DNA from: Zelopaecilomyces penicillatus
Lineage: Eukaryota; Ascomycota; Sordariomycetes; Hypocreales; Pseudodiploosporaceae
Direction of reading: 5' to 3'
Assembly: GCA_005765155.1 (NCBI GenBank)
Contig: VCCP01000001.1
Location: forward strand, 3,782,001-3,846,000
Length of the DNA: 64,000 nucleotides
Below, one piece after another: positions 47,954-61,389 of this stretch. Below the pieces are notes generated by a model that ran no database searches, was not told the DNA's origin, and worked only from the letters and a program-made list of their open reading frames with translations. Both the position numbers and the translations under genes were made by a program. Every line of letters begins with the position of its first letter. Within the stretch, counting starts at the first letter, position 1.

Positions 47954-49473
47954 CAGGCTGGACCGGGCTAACCGGTTAGTCAGGTTGAAAGAAAGCGGTA
48001 TCGTAAGCAGTAAGCAGTGTGAAGTAGAAAAGGCTAAATGCTTCATTGGTTCTGGTCAAATTCGTTTTGGAGTACTCCGTAGAAGTCATTGTAACAATCA
48101 CCCCCATACAGGTAGGTAGATACGAGTAATGGGCGCGGCAGTCGGTTCGGTCAGTCCCTCATGAAGAGAGAGCGCTGAAGAGGCGCAGGGACGGGCACTG
48201 GATCGCTAGCAGCACCGAGCGAGTGGCTGGAGCCATGGGATCCAATGGCCAACTTCCCAGGAAGTGCGTGTGCATGCGTGCGTGCGAGGAACGCCCTGTA
48301 GCCCCACCTAATGGGGGTCAGCTCCGACCACTAACAGCAACCACTAACAGCACCACCTACACCACGGTCAGTCAGCGCCTCCAGGCCCTTGACGGCACTG
48401 ACGGCGCTGACCCGTGCGCCTGGCGTGCCCGCCCATGAACCCGTCAAAAATTGCCCCAAGTGTCCTGCCCTCAGTCATGGAGTTGGTCAAATATTAAGTT
48501 GGCTCCGTTGCCGGCTTTATTTTTTTTCTTTCTAATCTACCCGACCTACCTAGCAGTCTATCGCAGCAAGCAATCGACAGGTTTTCTTCTTCTTCCTTAT
48601 CCTCATCTTCACACTACACCATCTACGCCAAGCTCCATCCGCCTCACGCCCACATCCGTCAGCGCTGGTTCAATCCGCCAAGAAACGGCTCGACACACTT
48701 CTCCTCCTCCTCCTCCTCCCATACAACACCGAGCGCCGCAGATCCCGACCAAAGTTGGCCCACCAGCAGTGACGACACACGCGCACACGGCACACACATA
48801 CACATACACGCTACCAAGGAGAGGGACACACTCTACACACGCTACTCCCTGTCCGCCAAGCGCTCTTGGGTTATTTTTTCTTCTTGGCTGGGGCCTTGGC
48901 CTGCGTCCTCCATACTCTCGCAAGCTCCTCTTTTTGCCATTTTCCACCCCAATTCCCCCCCTTCGTTCTCTTGGCCACTACAGGTTTCGTCTCTGGCTCG
49001 GGCGGGAATCGCATTGGCATCTGTCTTGTGTGTTGCGTGTTGAAGAAGCAAACGCAGAGAGGGACCCTGAATGTATCCCGATCCAGGTGCTACAGTGCTT
49101 CGATAGCGATTTGACAGGGGGACTCAGAACGCCTGCCATTCGTCCGTCGTCGCAAAACCTCCAAATCAGTTTTCTCTCCCTCGCCTGGCTCTGCTCGGCG
49201 TGCTTCGTGGGCAAACGCACGCGCCTAAGCGGCAGACTGTGGCGGATTCTGCGGATTCTGCGGTTTTTGCTGCTAAGAACAGCCGGAACTGTTGAATTAT
49301 TTTTTGCTACGCCGAATGCTGAATTAACCCAGCCATAGTAACAAAGGTACTTCGGCCGTATTTCCAGAAACCAAAACACAGCTAAGAAAACGAAACTTCT
49401 TGGCAAACATAGCCAAAAACAACAAACGACAACGACAAAAAAAGAAGAGCGGACATATTAATCAACCGCCACA

Positions 49474-52400
49474 ATGGTATGGTCGCAAATCGACATCACC
49501 AAGCCGCACTTGGTGTACATCATCTTGGGCGGCTTCACCTCCCTCTTCATGCTGTGCTCCACTGTTATCAAGGAGCGCATGTATATTGGTGAGGCCACTG
49601 TCGCCACCCTCTGCGGCGTCATCTTCGGCCCTCATGCCGCCAACCTCATCGACCCCAGTAGCTGGGGGAGCGTCGATATTGTCACTCTCGAGTTCTCTCG
49701 CATCGTCCTAGTCGTACAATGTTTCGCTGTCGGTGTCGAGTTGCCCAAGTTCTACATGGAAAAACACTGGAGATCCGTCATCTTCCTCCTGGTCCCTGTC
49801 ATGATTGCTGGCTGGCTGCTTGTTAGTGTCGTTATTTGGTGGATGATGCCCGGCCTCAATTGGCTTGAGGCCCTCGTCGTCTCGGCATGCGTCACCGCCA
49901 CCGATCCCGTCTTGGCGTCTTCCGTTGTTGGCAAGGGAAAGTTTGCCAAGCGCGTGCCAAAGCATCTGCGAGATCTGCTGTCTGCCGAATCTGGCTGCAA
50001 CGATGGCATGGCCTTCCCTTTCATCTACCTGTCGCTCTATCTCATTCAATACAAGCGTGACGCTGCCGAGGTTAGCTTCCATTTCATCGTCTACGTGGTG
50101 CTCTATGAGTGCGTCTTTGGCGCCGTATACGGCTTCCTCATTGGCTACATTGCCCGTCACGGTATCAAATACGCCGAAAAACATGAGTTGATTGATCGTG
50201 AGAGTTTCCTCGTCTTCTACTTCGTTGTCGCGCTCTTTTGTGCTGGCTCTGGTAGTATCCTCGGTGTAGATGATTTGCTCGTGGGCTTCGCTGCTGGTGT
50301 CGGCTTCTCCAATGATGGTTGGTTTGGTGAAAAAACTGAAGCATCGCACGTCTCCAACGTCATCGATCTGCTCCTCAACTTGACATACTTTGTCTATTTC
50401 GGAACCATTATCCCCTGGGAGCAGTACAACAGCGGCTATCTAGGTTTGAATGTTTGGCGATTGGTCGTCATTGCTATATTTGTCATCTTCTTCCGCCGAA
50501 TTCCCATCATGATGGCTCTCAAGCCATTTATACCGGACATCAAAAGTTGGCGAGAAGCTCTCTTCGCAGGTCATTTTGGCCCTATCGGTGTCGGCGCCAT
50601 ATTTATTGCCATCTTGGCGCGAGCCGAGCTAGAGCATGGAGAACCAGTACCGCTGTCAGAGCTTCCCCCCGAAGGTTCGCCTCATTACAACCTCATATAT
50701 CTAGTGTGGCCAATTGTCACATTTTTAGTCATCTCATCTATCCTTGTTCACGGATCATCCATCGCTGTCTTCACACTTGGCAAACATATCAACACCCTAA
50801 CTTTGACCATGTCATACACAGCCGCCCCTGAAGACGGCCCCACGTGGATGAACAGACTTCCCAGAATTTCGTCTCAGTCTCGCTCCCAGGCCAGGACTAT
50901 GTCTGAGGCTTCCTTTGATGATTTCAAAGAGCCGGAATTCCCTGCGGGCACACTGGCGCCGCCTTTCAATTTCCTGCGACGCCAAAAAGACAGCGGACAT
51001 AACCGCTCAGGTAGCCGCGCCTCATCTGTTGGGGCTAAGAAACGAAAGTCGAAGAAGTGGGATGACGGTCTCGGGCCCGGTGGTCCCGTCAGCCAGTCTG
51101 CTATTTTCCCAAATCGCCAGTCAAGCTCTGGCCTGGAATCTCCACCAAATGAAAAGGAACCGTTCCCGGTGCTCCAGGAGCCTGTAGAAGCGACGAGTAG
51201 CGACGAGAGTCCAGGTGAGCTGGAAATGCGGAGGGCTGTGAACAAGCTAGAGGAAGTACGTGGCAGAAAGGGCAATGAAGGCTCTGTTCCATCCAAGGTA
51301 GAGATCTATGATGAAGGCGATCAGCTGGTCTTTGAAAATCAGGATGGTGAAGTGCTGGACGTTCAACCCAGGGAACGGAAGAGTGACGAAGAACTGCCAC
51401 TGCCCAACATCTCACGACATAGCTCAAGGTCGGAGGCAGAGGCCTTCAACTGGTCACTTGGCGGGCTGCGGCGCAAGGTGACGGATATGTATAGTTCGGA
51501 ACTGGAAAAACGAAAGGACAAAGACAGGACCACCCGCCGGCATGAACCTGCTCGGGCCTATCAGTTTGGCAACATGGTATGTTGTTTTCCCAATGCGTGC
51601 AACTGCTCATACCACTAGCTTTCGACTCCTTTTTTTTTTTTCATTATTCGGTTTACTAACTATTTGGCAGATTATTGTTGAGGACGAAGATGGAGAGGTC
51701 GTCAAGACATATGAGCTTCCATCGCAGAAGTCAAGTAACCAGGAAGGAAGCGACCTCATAGGTAGTAGTCTGAAATACCTCGGTCTAGGATCTCTCGCCC
51801 GCCAACCCGAAAAAGAAAAGACTGCTGAAGCAGCTACTGAAGAGGGCAATGCTCCAGCCGCCCCTGCTGCTGAAGATTCGTCCAAGGCTCCGGTCAAACC
51901 CAGCTGGGTCCGAAGACTCAGTTCGGCCCCACAGCATCCAGATCAGCAACAAGATGACAAGCAGATTCGGTTCACGATTGGAGGTGTAGGTCGGCGTATG
52001 ACCAAAGAGGACTTTATCAATGAAGTTCAAAACCTAGACGCGAAAACACGCAAGGAGGTCGTGGATCACTCCAACGCATCTAGTGGGCTTAAACGCGTCG
52101 CCAGAGGAGACCCTCCCACGAGGCAACAGAGCCAAGCCGTCATTCCAAAAATTGTTGAACATGAATCTGAAAATAACGGCTCCAGATCGCGTTCCACCGA
52201 GCGTAACCGATCTAATTCAAGTTCCGTTTCCCCACGACGTCAGGCTCCCCCATCATCCCAACGCGGCCGAGCGGGTTCCTCGCGGGGCAAAGGCTTGGAA
52301 GAGCCGGCGGAGACGGCTGTGGAGCGCAAACGCCGCCTCGCTGTACTCGCAGCCCAAGCCGAGGATGAGGATGATGCTGAGGGAAGCGGAAGCGGCAGCG

Positions 52401-52582
52401 GGAGTGGTGGTCCCGATGTTCACGAGACGCCCGCTGAGCGCAGAAGACGCGAAGCAGCGCTAGGGGTCGGCGGTTCGGCTGATACATACGACAGCGACAG
52501 TGACGATGAAGGCATTCCGCGGGTGCCGCCGGTGAGGAAGGGCATCCGTTTCGCAGAAGACAGCCGGAAGAGTAAGAAGTGA
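49474..52582 (+). CDS. NHA1: Plasma-membrane Na+(K+)/H+ antiporter, fungal NHA1/SOD2 type (CPA1)
   Basis: Two exons, 49474..51576 and 51671..52582, with a 94-nt GT-AG intron (donor GTATGT, acceptor GGCAG), giving 1004 residues. The first ~440 residues form about 12 hydrophobic helices. The ion-binding region shows TATDPVLASSVVGKGKF (about residues 139-155) and AESGCNDGMAFPF (about 171-183), with the paired acidic residues expected in this family. GHFGPIGVGAIF is another family signature. A long hydrophilic cytoplasmic tail follows (about residue 445 to the end), rich in Ser, Glu and Arg and ending in GIRFAEDSRKSKK; length and tail match fungal Nha1 proteins. Function: efflux of Na+ or K+ in exchange for H+ across the plasma membrane, for salt tolerance and K+/pH homeostasis. 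The long C/T-rich leader suggests post-transcriptional control but does not prove it. Confidence 0.95.
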
Positions 52583-53366
52583 TGAGAGAGGGGGGGCTTT
52601 CAACTGCACATAATTGATCCTGCATTTTACCCCTGCTGAACAGGGGAGAGAAGGTGAACACGGCGGTTTATTTATATTTGCATCTTTTTTTGTGGTATAA
52701 TCACGAAAGCGATGACGATGATGAGCATGTTTCATGTTTAGAGGAGGAGAGCGCAATTCATGACAAAGGTAGACGGTGGGGGACAAAAGGGAGCGTTAAG
52801 GGACAGCTGGGGGGAGCTACAAACAGTCTCCTCTCGTTGAAGATGGATGTTTGGCTGGCTTTTCTGGTAGCCCTATTTATTATTGCATTTTGTTTAAGCA
52901 ATTGTTTTTTTGGCGGGAGACATTTCGTCACGCTTACTCAGGGAAGGGTATGTGAAGGGGGGGGTTAATATTATATATCGGTGTCATTGCACTTGGGCAT
53001 TGTTTGGCTGAGTTTCAGGGTGGCGTGCATATTAGATACAATATACCAGCAAGTTTTGAAGTTACCCATCATGACTGCCTTTCTTGGTGTTTGGTGTGAA
53101 TGTCCTTTACAGCATTTCTTCTACTCAAGATAAGTTGTAGTTTATGATGATTTAGTAACGGTTAGTAAAAAGTTGAGAACGCTTCTCCTTATCATAGCCG
53201 ACTCTGGATGTTTCGGCATTTTAACAGGAGACGGCTGGAGGAGCCCCTATCGTATCGGATGACGATAGGCGATTGAAGTTTCGAGATGGATTTAGTTACA
53301 TGTTTTTTTATTTGCTGACGATGGGTTGCGGCATGCCTACATTTACAAAGAAGAAAAACTCTTTTC

Positions 53367-53403
<37 letters not shown>

Positions 53404-55642
53404 AAAGAATAAAGTTAAAGCTGTAGGGTGTACAGTAGCTATCTATTAACTACGGTCAGCAAATAATGATAGTCGCTCTAGACCAACTCCCCCTCCGACA
53501 TTATACTCAGTTTTGAGTCTAGCATCCATCGATAGAGGGCATTTGAGCCACCTTTATTTGTCAACATTTCTCCAGTTAGAACACCTCTTATTTCAGACGC
53601 AATCTTGTCATCATGGGACGATTGTACCAAAATATGGCTACTCTTTAGGAATTTCCGTTACTTTTCGATCAAGTACCGCTGGCCACTCATCAAGTTGCGA
53701 CGCCGTCTTCTGTCCCTTGTGGACGGCCAAGGTGCCGGCGTTGAGGGAGAATCTTATTATTACATGCTGATGATGAAGCCTACTTTGAGAATCCATTGCA
53801 TGACCGTAAGATTATTACATCAACTGGGCACTTTTATACCGTATAACGGTGGAAAATTGGCTTCTGTAAGATGGGTCAAGAACATTAATGTATGAGTTAT
53901 AATAATGGCTGCAAAAAGCAATGAGAACGCCCAGTATTTAGAGGTGCGTGATGGAATCATACACGACATGAAGCTTATAATGAACACCACCATAACCCTA
54001 GCTTCACGCCTCCCTTGACATCAGTTTTTGAGGGTTCTTTCCCTCAGAGAAAAATGAAATACTATTTTAAAAAAAGATGGGCAAAATAGTCTGATGCCTC
54101 GTTCCAGTCATGGGACTTTTGACTGTTCCTCTTGAACTGCCCTGAGCGTACGTTCCAAACTAGACAAATATATTGATTGGTAGCCTTGGTTCAACAGCAG
54201 CGAGTGGATAAAAGCAGTCTAGCAAGTCTAGCTCTTAGAACACGGTGGAGTTCTACAAATGGATACAATGCATTGTATAGTCAAGCCAATCGGCGTATAT
54301 GTATGCATCTGGATCGCCGGTGTTTGACCAAAACAGCTAGCTCCGTTCGTTGAGTATACTGTAGGTATCCTTTGTTAAATGGTCGTTCGAATTAACGCGT
54401 CCCATAATGCATCTGTTTGCACTCCATCGGACAGCAGCTTTTTCATTTCATTTTTTTAAGCATTATGGATGCTGCTCCACTAGAGTTTCGTTATTTTGAG
54501 CCAAAAGTGTTCAAGGCCGAAGCGCAAAGCCTTGATTCAATAAAAATAGTTCGTAAAGGAGGGAATTGCCTCTTCCGGAGGAGAGGTCCCGGGGCCCACC
54601 CACTCCTCCAGCCCAAGAGGCCACGAAAAGATGCACAAAGAATAAACATAATTAGCACATACTTGTTTAGATGTCCCCATTTTGGCACGTTATGATGAAT
54701 ATTGACCACAGAATCTCATATCTGCTTTGACGTTTCCCATCTGCAAAATCATCATGCGTGGTTAGCCCATGACTTTTGCCTCTGAAGATTTCCACTCCTG
54801 TCTCCTGTGAATGGCATGCAAGGTAAAAACCCGACTGTCTGACCACTGATCGAATTGCGGCGCCGTCGTTTCCTGAAATATCCACCTCTGCCGAATCCAG
54901 ACCTTTGAATTCCGCACCTCCTCTACTCCGTAGGCCATTTCCACAATGGGACAGTCTAGCTGTGCCCCCTCAGCCACTACCTACCGCAAAGGAAAGACAT
55001 GCATCGAAAATGGCACTTGATGGGATGGATGGCTGGCCTTGCAGCAAAAGGTTACAGTGGGCTGAGCAAGAAAGTCAACCCGCGGTTACTGGACCCCTGG
55101 CCAAGCTTGCTAGTTGTTCAGGGGTACCGTGCTGGTGATGAGTTATTGCCAATACCTCGTGGAAGCTCATCCCACATTAGGTAGGCTTTGCGGTGGGATG
55201 GAGAAAGATAACATACACCTAGGTATGCAGTAATTGAAAGGATAACAAATACACAACCACGTGCTGGGCCCTGAGAAAAAACGTTCAGGGGAAGATCCAA
55301 TAGAGGTTCAGCTACTACAGGTGCGGCTGTGGCCCGTGGCTGTGGCTACTGTGCTGTTATGAGATGGCGCCGGCAGCCACCCCGCGCTAGTCGGCTGTCA
55401 TTTCGATAGCTCTCGGATATCACAGATCTAGACTTTTTCCATCTCAAGCTCAACCACATCACAAGGTGAGGCTTTATAGCTCTCCGCGGCTACTCATACG
55501 GTTCGAGATGCAGTACTTAAAGAGAAGAGCCTGCTCTCGAATGCTGAAGATGGAGAATCCACGCCAATCACCACCACCACCATCATCATCACCAGCTTCT
55601 CTCCTACCATCCTGAGCTTCACAGCCACCCCATCGCTTCACG
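52583..55642. other. 3-kb intergenic region downstream of the antiporter
   Basis: No gene recognised. It contains the 3' UTR of the antiporter (several TATA/AATATT-like tracts after 52965), a 31-A run, and AT-rich spacer. The final 100 bp before 55643 contain CACCACCAC and CATCATCATC repeats, typical of a leader. Confidence 0.6.
53371..53401. repeat. Poly-A tract (31 A)
   Basis: Thirty-one consecutive A residues, about 800 bp past the antiporter stop. It could be the tail of a retroposed sequence or a simple slippage run; no flanking target duplication was recognised. Confidence 0.95.
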
Positions 55643-57068
55643 ATGATGCTTCTCAGCAAGTTGTCCCTAGCGGGACTCTTGGCTCACGCCTCCTTTTCCG
55701 TTGCTCTCCCTGGAGCTCTCGACAACCGCCAGGCATGCAACCGCGATAATTGCCTGCGCGCAGTCATTGCCAACAATGCCAAGCCCGGCCCTTCAGTGGC
55801 GAGTGAGGACTGCATTTCCTTCTTTCGCAAGACAGCTACGCCGTGTCCCTCGGATGCCTCGACCACCACGACCGTCATTTCGACGACGGAGGTGGTTGCG
55901 ACACCGACTACTACTGTCGTTGTCACTTCTACTGTCACAGACACCACGTTGACGGATGTCGTGAACGTGCCCTACACCACTACCGTGGCTACGGTAGATG
56001 TCACCAGCACGGTGTCGACCTTGACCGCTCAGGACACTGTTACCGAAACGGCTACTGTGACAGATATTGAGACGTCTATCACGGTGACTACGACTACCAC
56101 ATCCGTATATCATTTCTCTCCATCCCCGGTCGCCAATCGCAGGGATCTCAATGGACGCAGTGACTGCACCAAGATTGCTACGCCTACTGTTGTGCCAACC
56201 TATGCTTCCGCCTGCTCTGGTAAGTTCATCATCATTGTGTTCCTCCTTCGCCTGTGGTGAATATTTTTTTAAAGAAAGTATCGACTAACCCCATCAACTA
56301 GGCGTTGTCCGCTATTCTTCTGCCTGCTCATGTATCGGCATCACTCAGGCCACTCTGACGGCCACCCTTCCCGTTGTTACCTCTAGCGTCACCTCTACCA
56401 TCTACTCCACGCCGCCAGTCGTGACTGAGACTAGCACAAGCTATGTTCACGTCACAGCCAGCACCACCGTCACCAGCAGCATCAGGTACGATGCTACGGC
56501 TACTAACGACGTGCTCGTCACGGCCACCATCACCATTGCTCCGGCTACCTTCACTTCGACATCTACTTCCAAGACCACCACCACCGTCACCTCGACCTCA
56601 TACGTGCCTGGTCCTACTCAGTACTGCAAGATGAACTTGAGGGCCGTTGGTGGTGCCGTTGACGGCCGCAAGATCTACATTGAAACCAACAGAATCAACG
56701 GCCACAACGTCATTGGCCCTGCCGGCAGCACCAGGAAGAATCTCTACCGGCTTGACACTGAGGGTAAATTGATTCCCCTCGATGAGGGCTACACAGACCG
56801 CATGATATACCTGTCCGGCGCCTCGTCGTACATGTATTCGGGCAACTTGGATTATCAGTCCAAGGTTCAAGGCAAGCCTATCCTCTGCAAGATCGACAGC
56901 AGTACCCTGGAGATGACATGCAAGGGCCAAACGGTCACCACGAGAGCCTGGGTGTTTTCCGATGGTTATGTGAGTAACGGAGGTAACTACTTGTGGTTGA
57001 GCACATCTATTCAGGGTGGCAGCACGCAATGCAAGCTGTATGCCGAGCCTGTGGATTGTAAAACCTAG
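55643..57068 (+). CDS. Secreted Thr-rich (mucin-like) protein with C-terminal globular module
   Basis: Two exons, 55643..56219 and 56302..57068, with an 82-nt GT-AG intron (donor GTAAGT, acceptor ACTAG), giving 447 residues (an adjacent in-frame ATG at 55646 is equivalent). The signal peptide (LSKLSLAGLLAHASFSVALP) is followed by a short Cys-containing N-terminal part (QACNRDNCLRAVIAN) of a type often seen at the start of fungal extracellular proteins. Two long Thr/Val/Ser stretches (TTTTVISTTEVVATPTTTV and a second after the intron) should be heavily O-glycosylated. The C-terminal ~140 residues, from YCKMNLRAVGGAVDG on, look globular, with Cys pairs and beta-rich character (GKPILCKIDSSTLEMTC). 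There is no GPI-type tail. Cell-wall or secreted; no enzymatic motif recognised. Confidence 0.82.
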
Positions 57069-58468
57069 AGATATAGATGGAGATGGAGCCAGTTTTTACT
57101 GTTTTGTTGCTGGGGGTGATTGCATGATGCATAGCGAACCACACAACGGCGTTTTCATTCAAGAGTTTATCTTATCATCAATTAATACATATATCTGCCT
57201 ATGAACCAGTTTCGTTCCAAGTTTAATTACTCGCTCGTCAAATTGTATGAATTGACCGGACTATCAGGGTAGCACGGCATGAATAAATGAATCCCTCCTG
57301 TCAATCAGCTACACATTACCTCTAGGTGTCTGGAAGGGAATGAAAGACTGAAACCCACTCTACATATGGACGGATTTCTGATTTAGAGTTACTTAGAATG
57401 TGTGGTGTGAAACACAAGATACATGATTTATTACTGCGCATTGGAATATGACAATGACAATTTGCTCTCCCTTTGTTCAAACTCCCATTCCGATGCCAGT
57501 GCCGCCGAAAACACCCCACCGCTGGCGGCCTCCTCAGCTACTCAGCCAACTGCGTCGTTCGTGTTTCCCAGCAGCGGCCTGAGATATACGGATGTTGGAG
57601 AACATGTTGTGGTTCATTGGCGGGACGGATCATTTTCCATCTAAAAAGCTCTGTAGTTGAAAGGAACAGCCAGCCTTATTAATATTAATAGAAAAAAAGA
57701 AAGAAAAAAAGTCGAGCAGGCAAACTAGAGATATGTAACTCTAGTATCTGTGCCCAGCCAACAACTGGCACAGTCGAGATTAAAGGCAGCCTCCCCCGCA
57801 CAAGGATGTCTTGAGCAGCCGGATTAGCCAACTAGGCAGCAGTTTAAAGTCCAAATGTGTTGGTTGGACATTTAATATCCCGATACAGCCCCCTTTGAAC
57901 GATGACTTTGCTGCTTTGACAAGGCTATATTATATGTATTGCCCAGTTACCCAGTCATGATCGTTCATGACTCTGCCTGTTGTTACCATCTCTGGATCGC
58001 GTCTCCATTTTCTCGACAACCACTTGTAGTTGCAATTCATCATTTTGTTTTGCGACAACTTGCTAAGGAAGAGATTGTGGTCGGCTAAGTTGCCTACATC
58101 GACAAATATGTACTCGAATCCCGATGCACGCAAATCCGTTGCTGGTCCAACGCCAGCCATATTGCCTAATGCACACAAGACGAGCCTCTTCATTGATAGG
58201 TAGGTATTGCAATTCGGCCACTTAGCAAGAGATAGAGAGTAACAGCTTCGCAAGACCATGTCCTTCAACTGCGTATTCTCAGCAAGCTCGAGGCTCAACG
58301 GCGAGCTCCATCCACTCCATCGAACAATCACTAGATGCAACGTTGAGTAGCCAGGCAAGCCTCGTGTTGGAGGTAGGACAGAATGGTACAAGGAAGTTAT
58401 TTATCTTATATTCTCAGCATGAACTAATACTCTGCAAAGCAATATTCACTTTACTGCAACCGCCGAAG
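57069..58468. other. Intergenic: 3' flank of Thr-rich gene and upstream region of VPS54-like gene
   Basis: About 1.4 kb. A 153-codon minus-strand open stretch at 57930..58391 has no recognised domain and is not supported. The open frame extending upstream of 58469 begins with TTG. Confidence 0.55.
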
Positions 58469-61389
58469 ATGGGAACGGGGCTTCTACCGCATACTACCAC
58501 TCTGGCATCAAGCGCCAGCAAGCCTCCAACAGCCCGCGAAATACCTCCAGTGACACTGACCAACATCACGCATATTGACGCATCCGAATTCGAGCTGTAT
58601 CTTAACCAAATCGGTCCATTGCACGAACAGCTGCGACGAAGAAGGGAGAAAGAAGATGATGTGGGAAATATCTCATGCAGAAGGAGTCTTCCACACCCCG
58701 GATATTTTACAAAAAGAGCGACACGAGAGCCACCTTCGTTGTCTACTGTACCTCACGTTTACTTCAATGGCGACTTCCACTTGGAAAACCCTCGCACATT
58801 CGACGTGGTCATTGAAAGATCAGAGGTTGTCCGACCATTACCAATGGCATTGAATGAAAGTGCAGCATACAAAAAAACAGCAGCGCCACAGAAAGCCCTC
58901 GCAACCAACGCCATATTACAAGAAAAGTTATCCTGGTACATGGACATCATTGAGCTGTATCTCATCGCTTCCAGCTCAGCAGCTTCCACAGCGTTCTTCC
59001 CCGCACTAAATTCGCTGCATAAACTTCACTCAGACGTCATTGAATCGGTGGACAGAATCAAGGCTCTCAGAAATAATCTTGAGGCTTCTGATGAAGATAT
59101 CGCTGTCAAACGGTTGCATATTATCCGCAGAAAACGACAGCGGGAGAATCTTCAACAGCTACATGATGCAGTGTTGCAAGTCAAGCAGATTGTGGATGAA
59201 GTTGCTGCTTGTGAGTCTCTTGTCGATATTGGAGATATGAGAAAGGCATTGGACTATATCGACTCTGTAGAGAACCTCATTGCTGGCAAGTCGGATCCAT
59301 TGAAGCCGTCGTTGAAGGTTGACGAACAGCACATACAGTTGAGAGATCTTAGAGGCGCGGCAGCACTACAGACGGTCAAGATTGATTTGAGTTCTCTGCG
59401 ATTCCGAATCGGCAAAGCTTACGAAACACGGTTTCTCAGTCTCCTCACAAGAGACCTTCGACGCCATTGCCAAGCTGTCTCTAAACAAGAGGTACTCATG
59501 CGTTGGAACAGTGCGTCACTACGGTCTCGAGGCGGCCGTACACCAGTGTCTTCTGTTTTCCCATCTTATGTGAGCTCAAGCGACAATCTCCAGTCGGAGC
59601 TACTAGAGATCTTGACCGGCTTGCACCGGGCGCTGTACCTGAATACTGCCATTACCACCTATCGAGAGGCTGTACTGAAGGAAGTTTGCAGCCTAGTTCG
59701 ACGACCTCTACCTAGTTCAAATGACGATGACGATATGTTGAAGTCCACGTCGTCCATGACGAAGGGGAAACAATTGACAAAGCAACAGAAATCATCAATT
59801 TTAGCATATAATCTACAAGCACTTGAACCCAAAGAAGCTGAAGAGCTACTAGTCATAATTTATGTCAGTGTCGCCGAAATGTTGAGGAGATCAACGACCC
59901 AAGTCAAACTACTGCTAGACATTGCCAGCTCCCTTGGTGATGAGCCTAGTGCTACACCTAGGGCCGCTTCCATTGCCGCACTCGAGATGCAAAAATTCTA
60001 CAAAATGATAGACCTACCAAGCCTCCTATGCGAAGCTGTAGATATTGCACAGGGTAAAATCACAAAGGTCCTCCAAATTCGCTCAGAGCAGAGTACGTAC
60101 CTATCACTACCGTGGTTCCTTCGATACTTTACTCTAAACCTCCACTTTGTTACAGAGTGCGAATCAATCTCTGCCCGGAACAGTACAACCCTTCAAACGC
60201 TCGTAGATGCGCAAGTCAAGGATTTTGTACAGCTGTTTGTCGATGTGGAAATGCAAAAGCTTGCTCGTGGTATGGAATCCGACCAGTGGGAGGCAGTGGA
60301 CTTTTCAGAGAAAAACACGGCCGAACTCAATATGATCCTATCTGGTAGTACAAAGGACCCAGATGAATGGTTGAATGTTCTGAAGATTTGGATTCCGTAT
60401 TCATGCGAAGAGTTTGCTTTTGTTGACACTGACGATTCAGAGCCTGCAGCCGACGGCAAAGTGAAGGCTAGGAAAGCGTCAATTGGGGAGGAGATTTTTG
60501 TGCTTCCCAACTCTGCAATTATTTGCATGGGTGGTTTATCCCGCTTCTTGAAAATGATAGTCGGCATCCCCTCCATGGCCTTAGACATTGGAGCCTCATT
60601 AGTCTCCTACTTCCAGCTCTTCGACTCACGCTGCACACAGCTCATACTAGGCGCAGGTGCCAGACAATCTGCAGGGCTAAAGAACATCACCTCGAAACAT
60701 CTAGTTCTCGCATCGCAGGCACTGACATTCATTGCAATATTGATCAGTCATGCCCGCGAATTTGTCAGGCGCCATCTTGGATGTGCTGCTGCTGCTGTTG
60801 TGGCTGCATCGAGTGTCGCGGAATTTGACAAGGTCAAACGTGTCTACAATGAGCACCAGAACCGCATATATGACAAGATAGTCGACATCATGAGCCGCCT
60901 AGCCGAATCGCATGTACAAAGCATGAAAATTATTGACTGGGACAACGGCCGGAAGGGTGTGCATTCTTACATGGAGACGCTAACCAAAGACACGATATCG
61001 CTGCATCGCATCTTGACAAAGAATCTACCAGAAGCGACTGTTGGGATGCTAATGACTCGGGTCTTTAATACTTACATGTATCAGTTTGGCAATGCGTTCC
61101 AAGAGCTGGATCCCCAAACTGAGTTGGGTTGGGACAGGTACATCAACCAACGTAAAGCCCCAGCTGCTTACAGCATATGCTAATATGGTACAGTATGTTA
61201 CATGATGTCGAATTCTTCAAATCCAGGGTTGGCGGGGTGAATGGGATTGGCGATGCAGCAGAATATTTGATTGTACTGATCCAGTCTAAGCAAGGTAGCA
61301 ATACCGAGCCAGACGGCAAAAAGAACCAATGCACGGCGACTTCGGTCGAGACGAAGAATGTTTCCAAGGATGAAGAGCTGAAAAAGTAG
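58469..61389 (+). CDS. VPS54: VPS54-like subunit of the GARP tethering complex, divergent
   Basis: Two exons, 58469..61137 and 61194..61389, with a 56-nt intron (donor GTACAT, acceptor TACAG) that joins GWDS to MLHDVEFFKSRV; total 954 residues. Conserved Vps54 landmarks: PPVTLTNITHIDASEFELYL near the N terminus, HLENPRTFDVV, ALATNAILQEKLSWYMD, a long coiled-coil-prone helical middle, EVLMRWNSASLRSRGG, and the C-terminal domain from about residue 697 (GIPSMALDIGASLVSYFQLF). In the GARP complex (Vps51-54) this protein tethers endosome-derived vesicles at the trans-Golgi. Compared with what I recall of filamentous-fungal Vps54, the linker after the first ~60 residues is short and the last ~100 residues carry unusual replacements (for example GWDS where GRDS is usual). 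It may be a duplicate rather than the main copy. It sits 1.1 kb upstream of a polyketide synthase on the same strand. Confidence 0.85.

Larger units (their letters stand above)
45011..49473. other. 4.5-kb intergenic region including the long leader of the NHA1-type gene
   Basis: No supported gene. A 295-codon open stretch at 48451..49338 starts with TTG, is Pro/His/Thr-biased and lies in C/T-rich DNA, so it is read as leader or promoter. Microsatellites (T21, CA and GGTA) and A/C-rich DNA dominate. The last 150 bp before 49474 are rich in AACAAAC/AAC, a typical leader. Confidence 0.6.

Noticed and set aside
48451..49338. 295-codon open frame upstream of the antiporter
   Set aside because: It starts with TTG, is strongly biased to Pro/His/Thr/Leu from C/T-rich DNA, has no domain and lies where a promoter and 5' leader are expected.
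57930..58391. 153-codon open frame on the minus strand upstream of VPS54
   Set aside because: No recognisable domain, no splice partners, overlaps the likely promoter of the VPS54-like gene.
58343..58468. 42-codon N-terminal extension of the VPS54-like protein
   Set aside because: It begins with TTG; the first in-frame ATG is 58469 and the family similarity starts after it.
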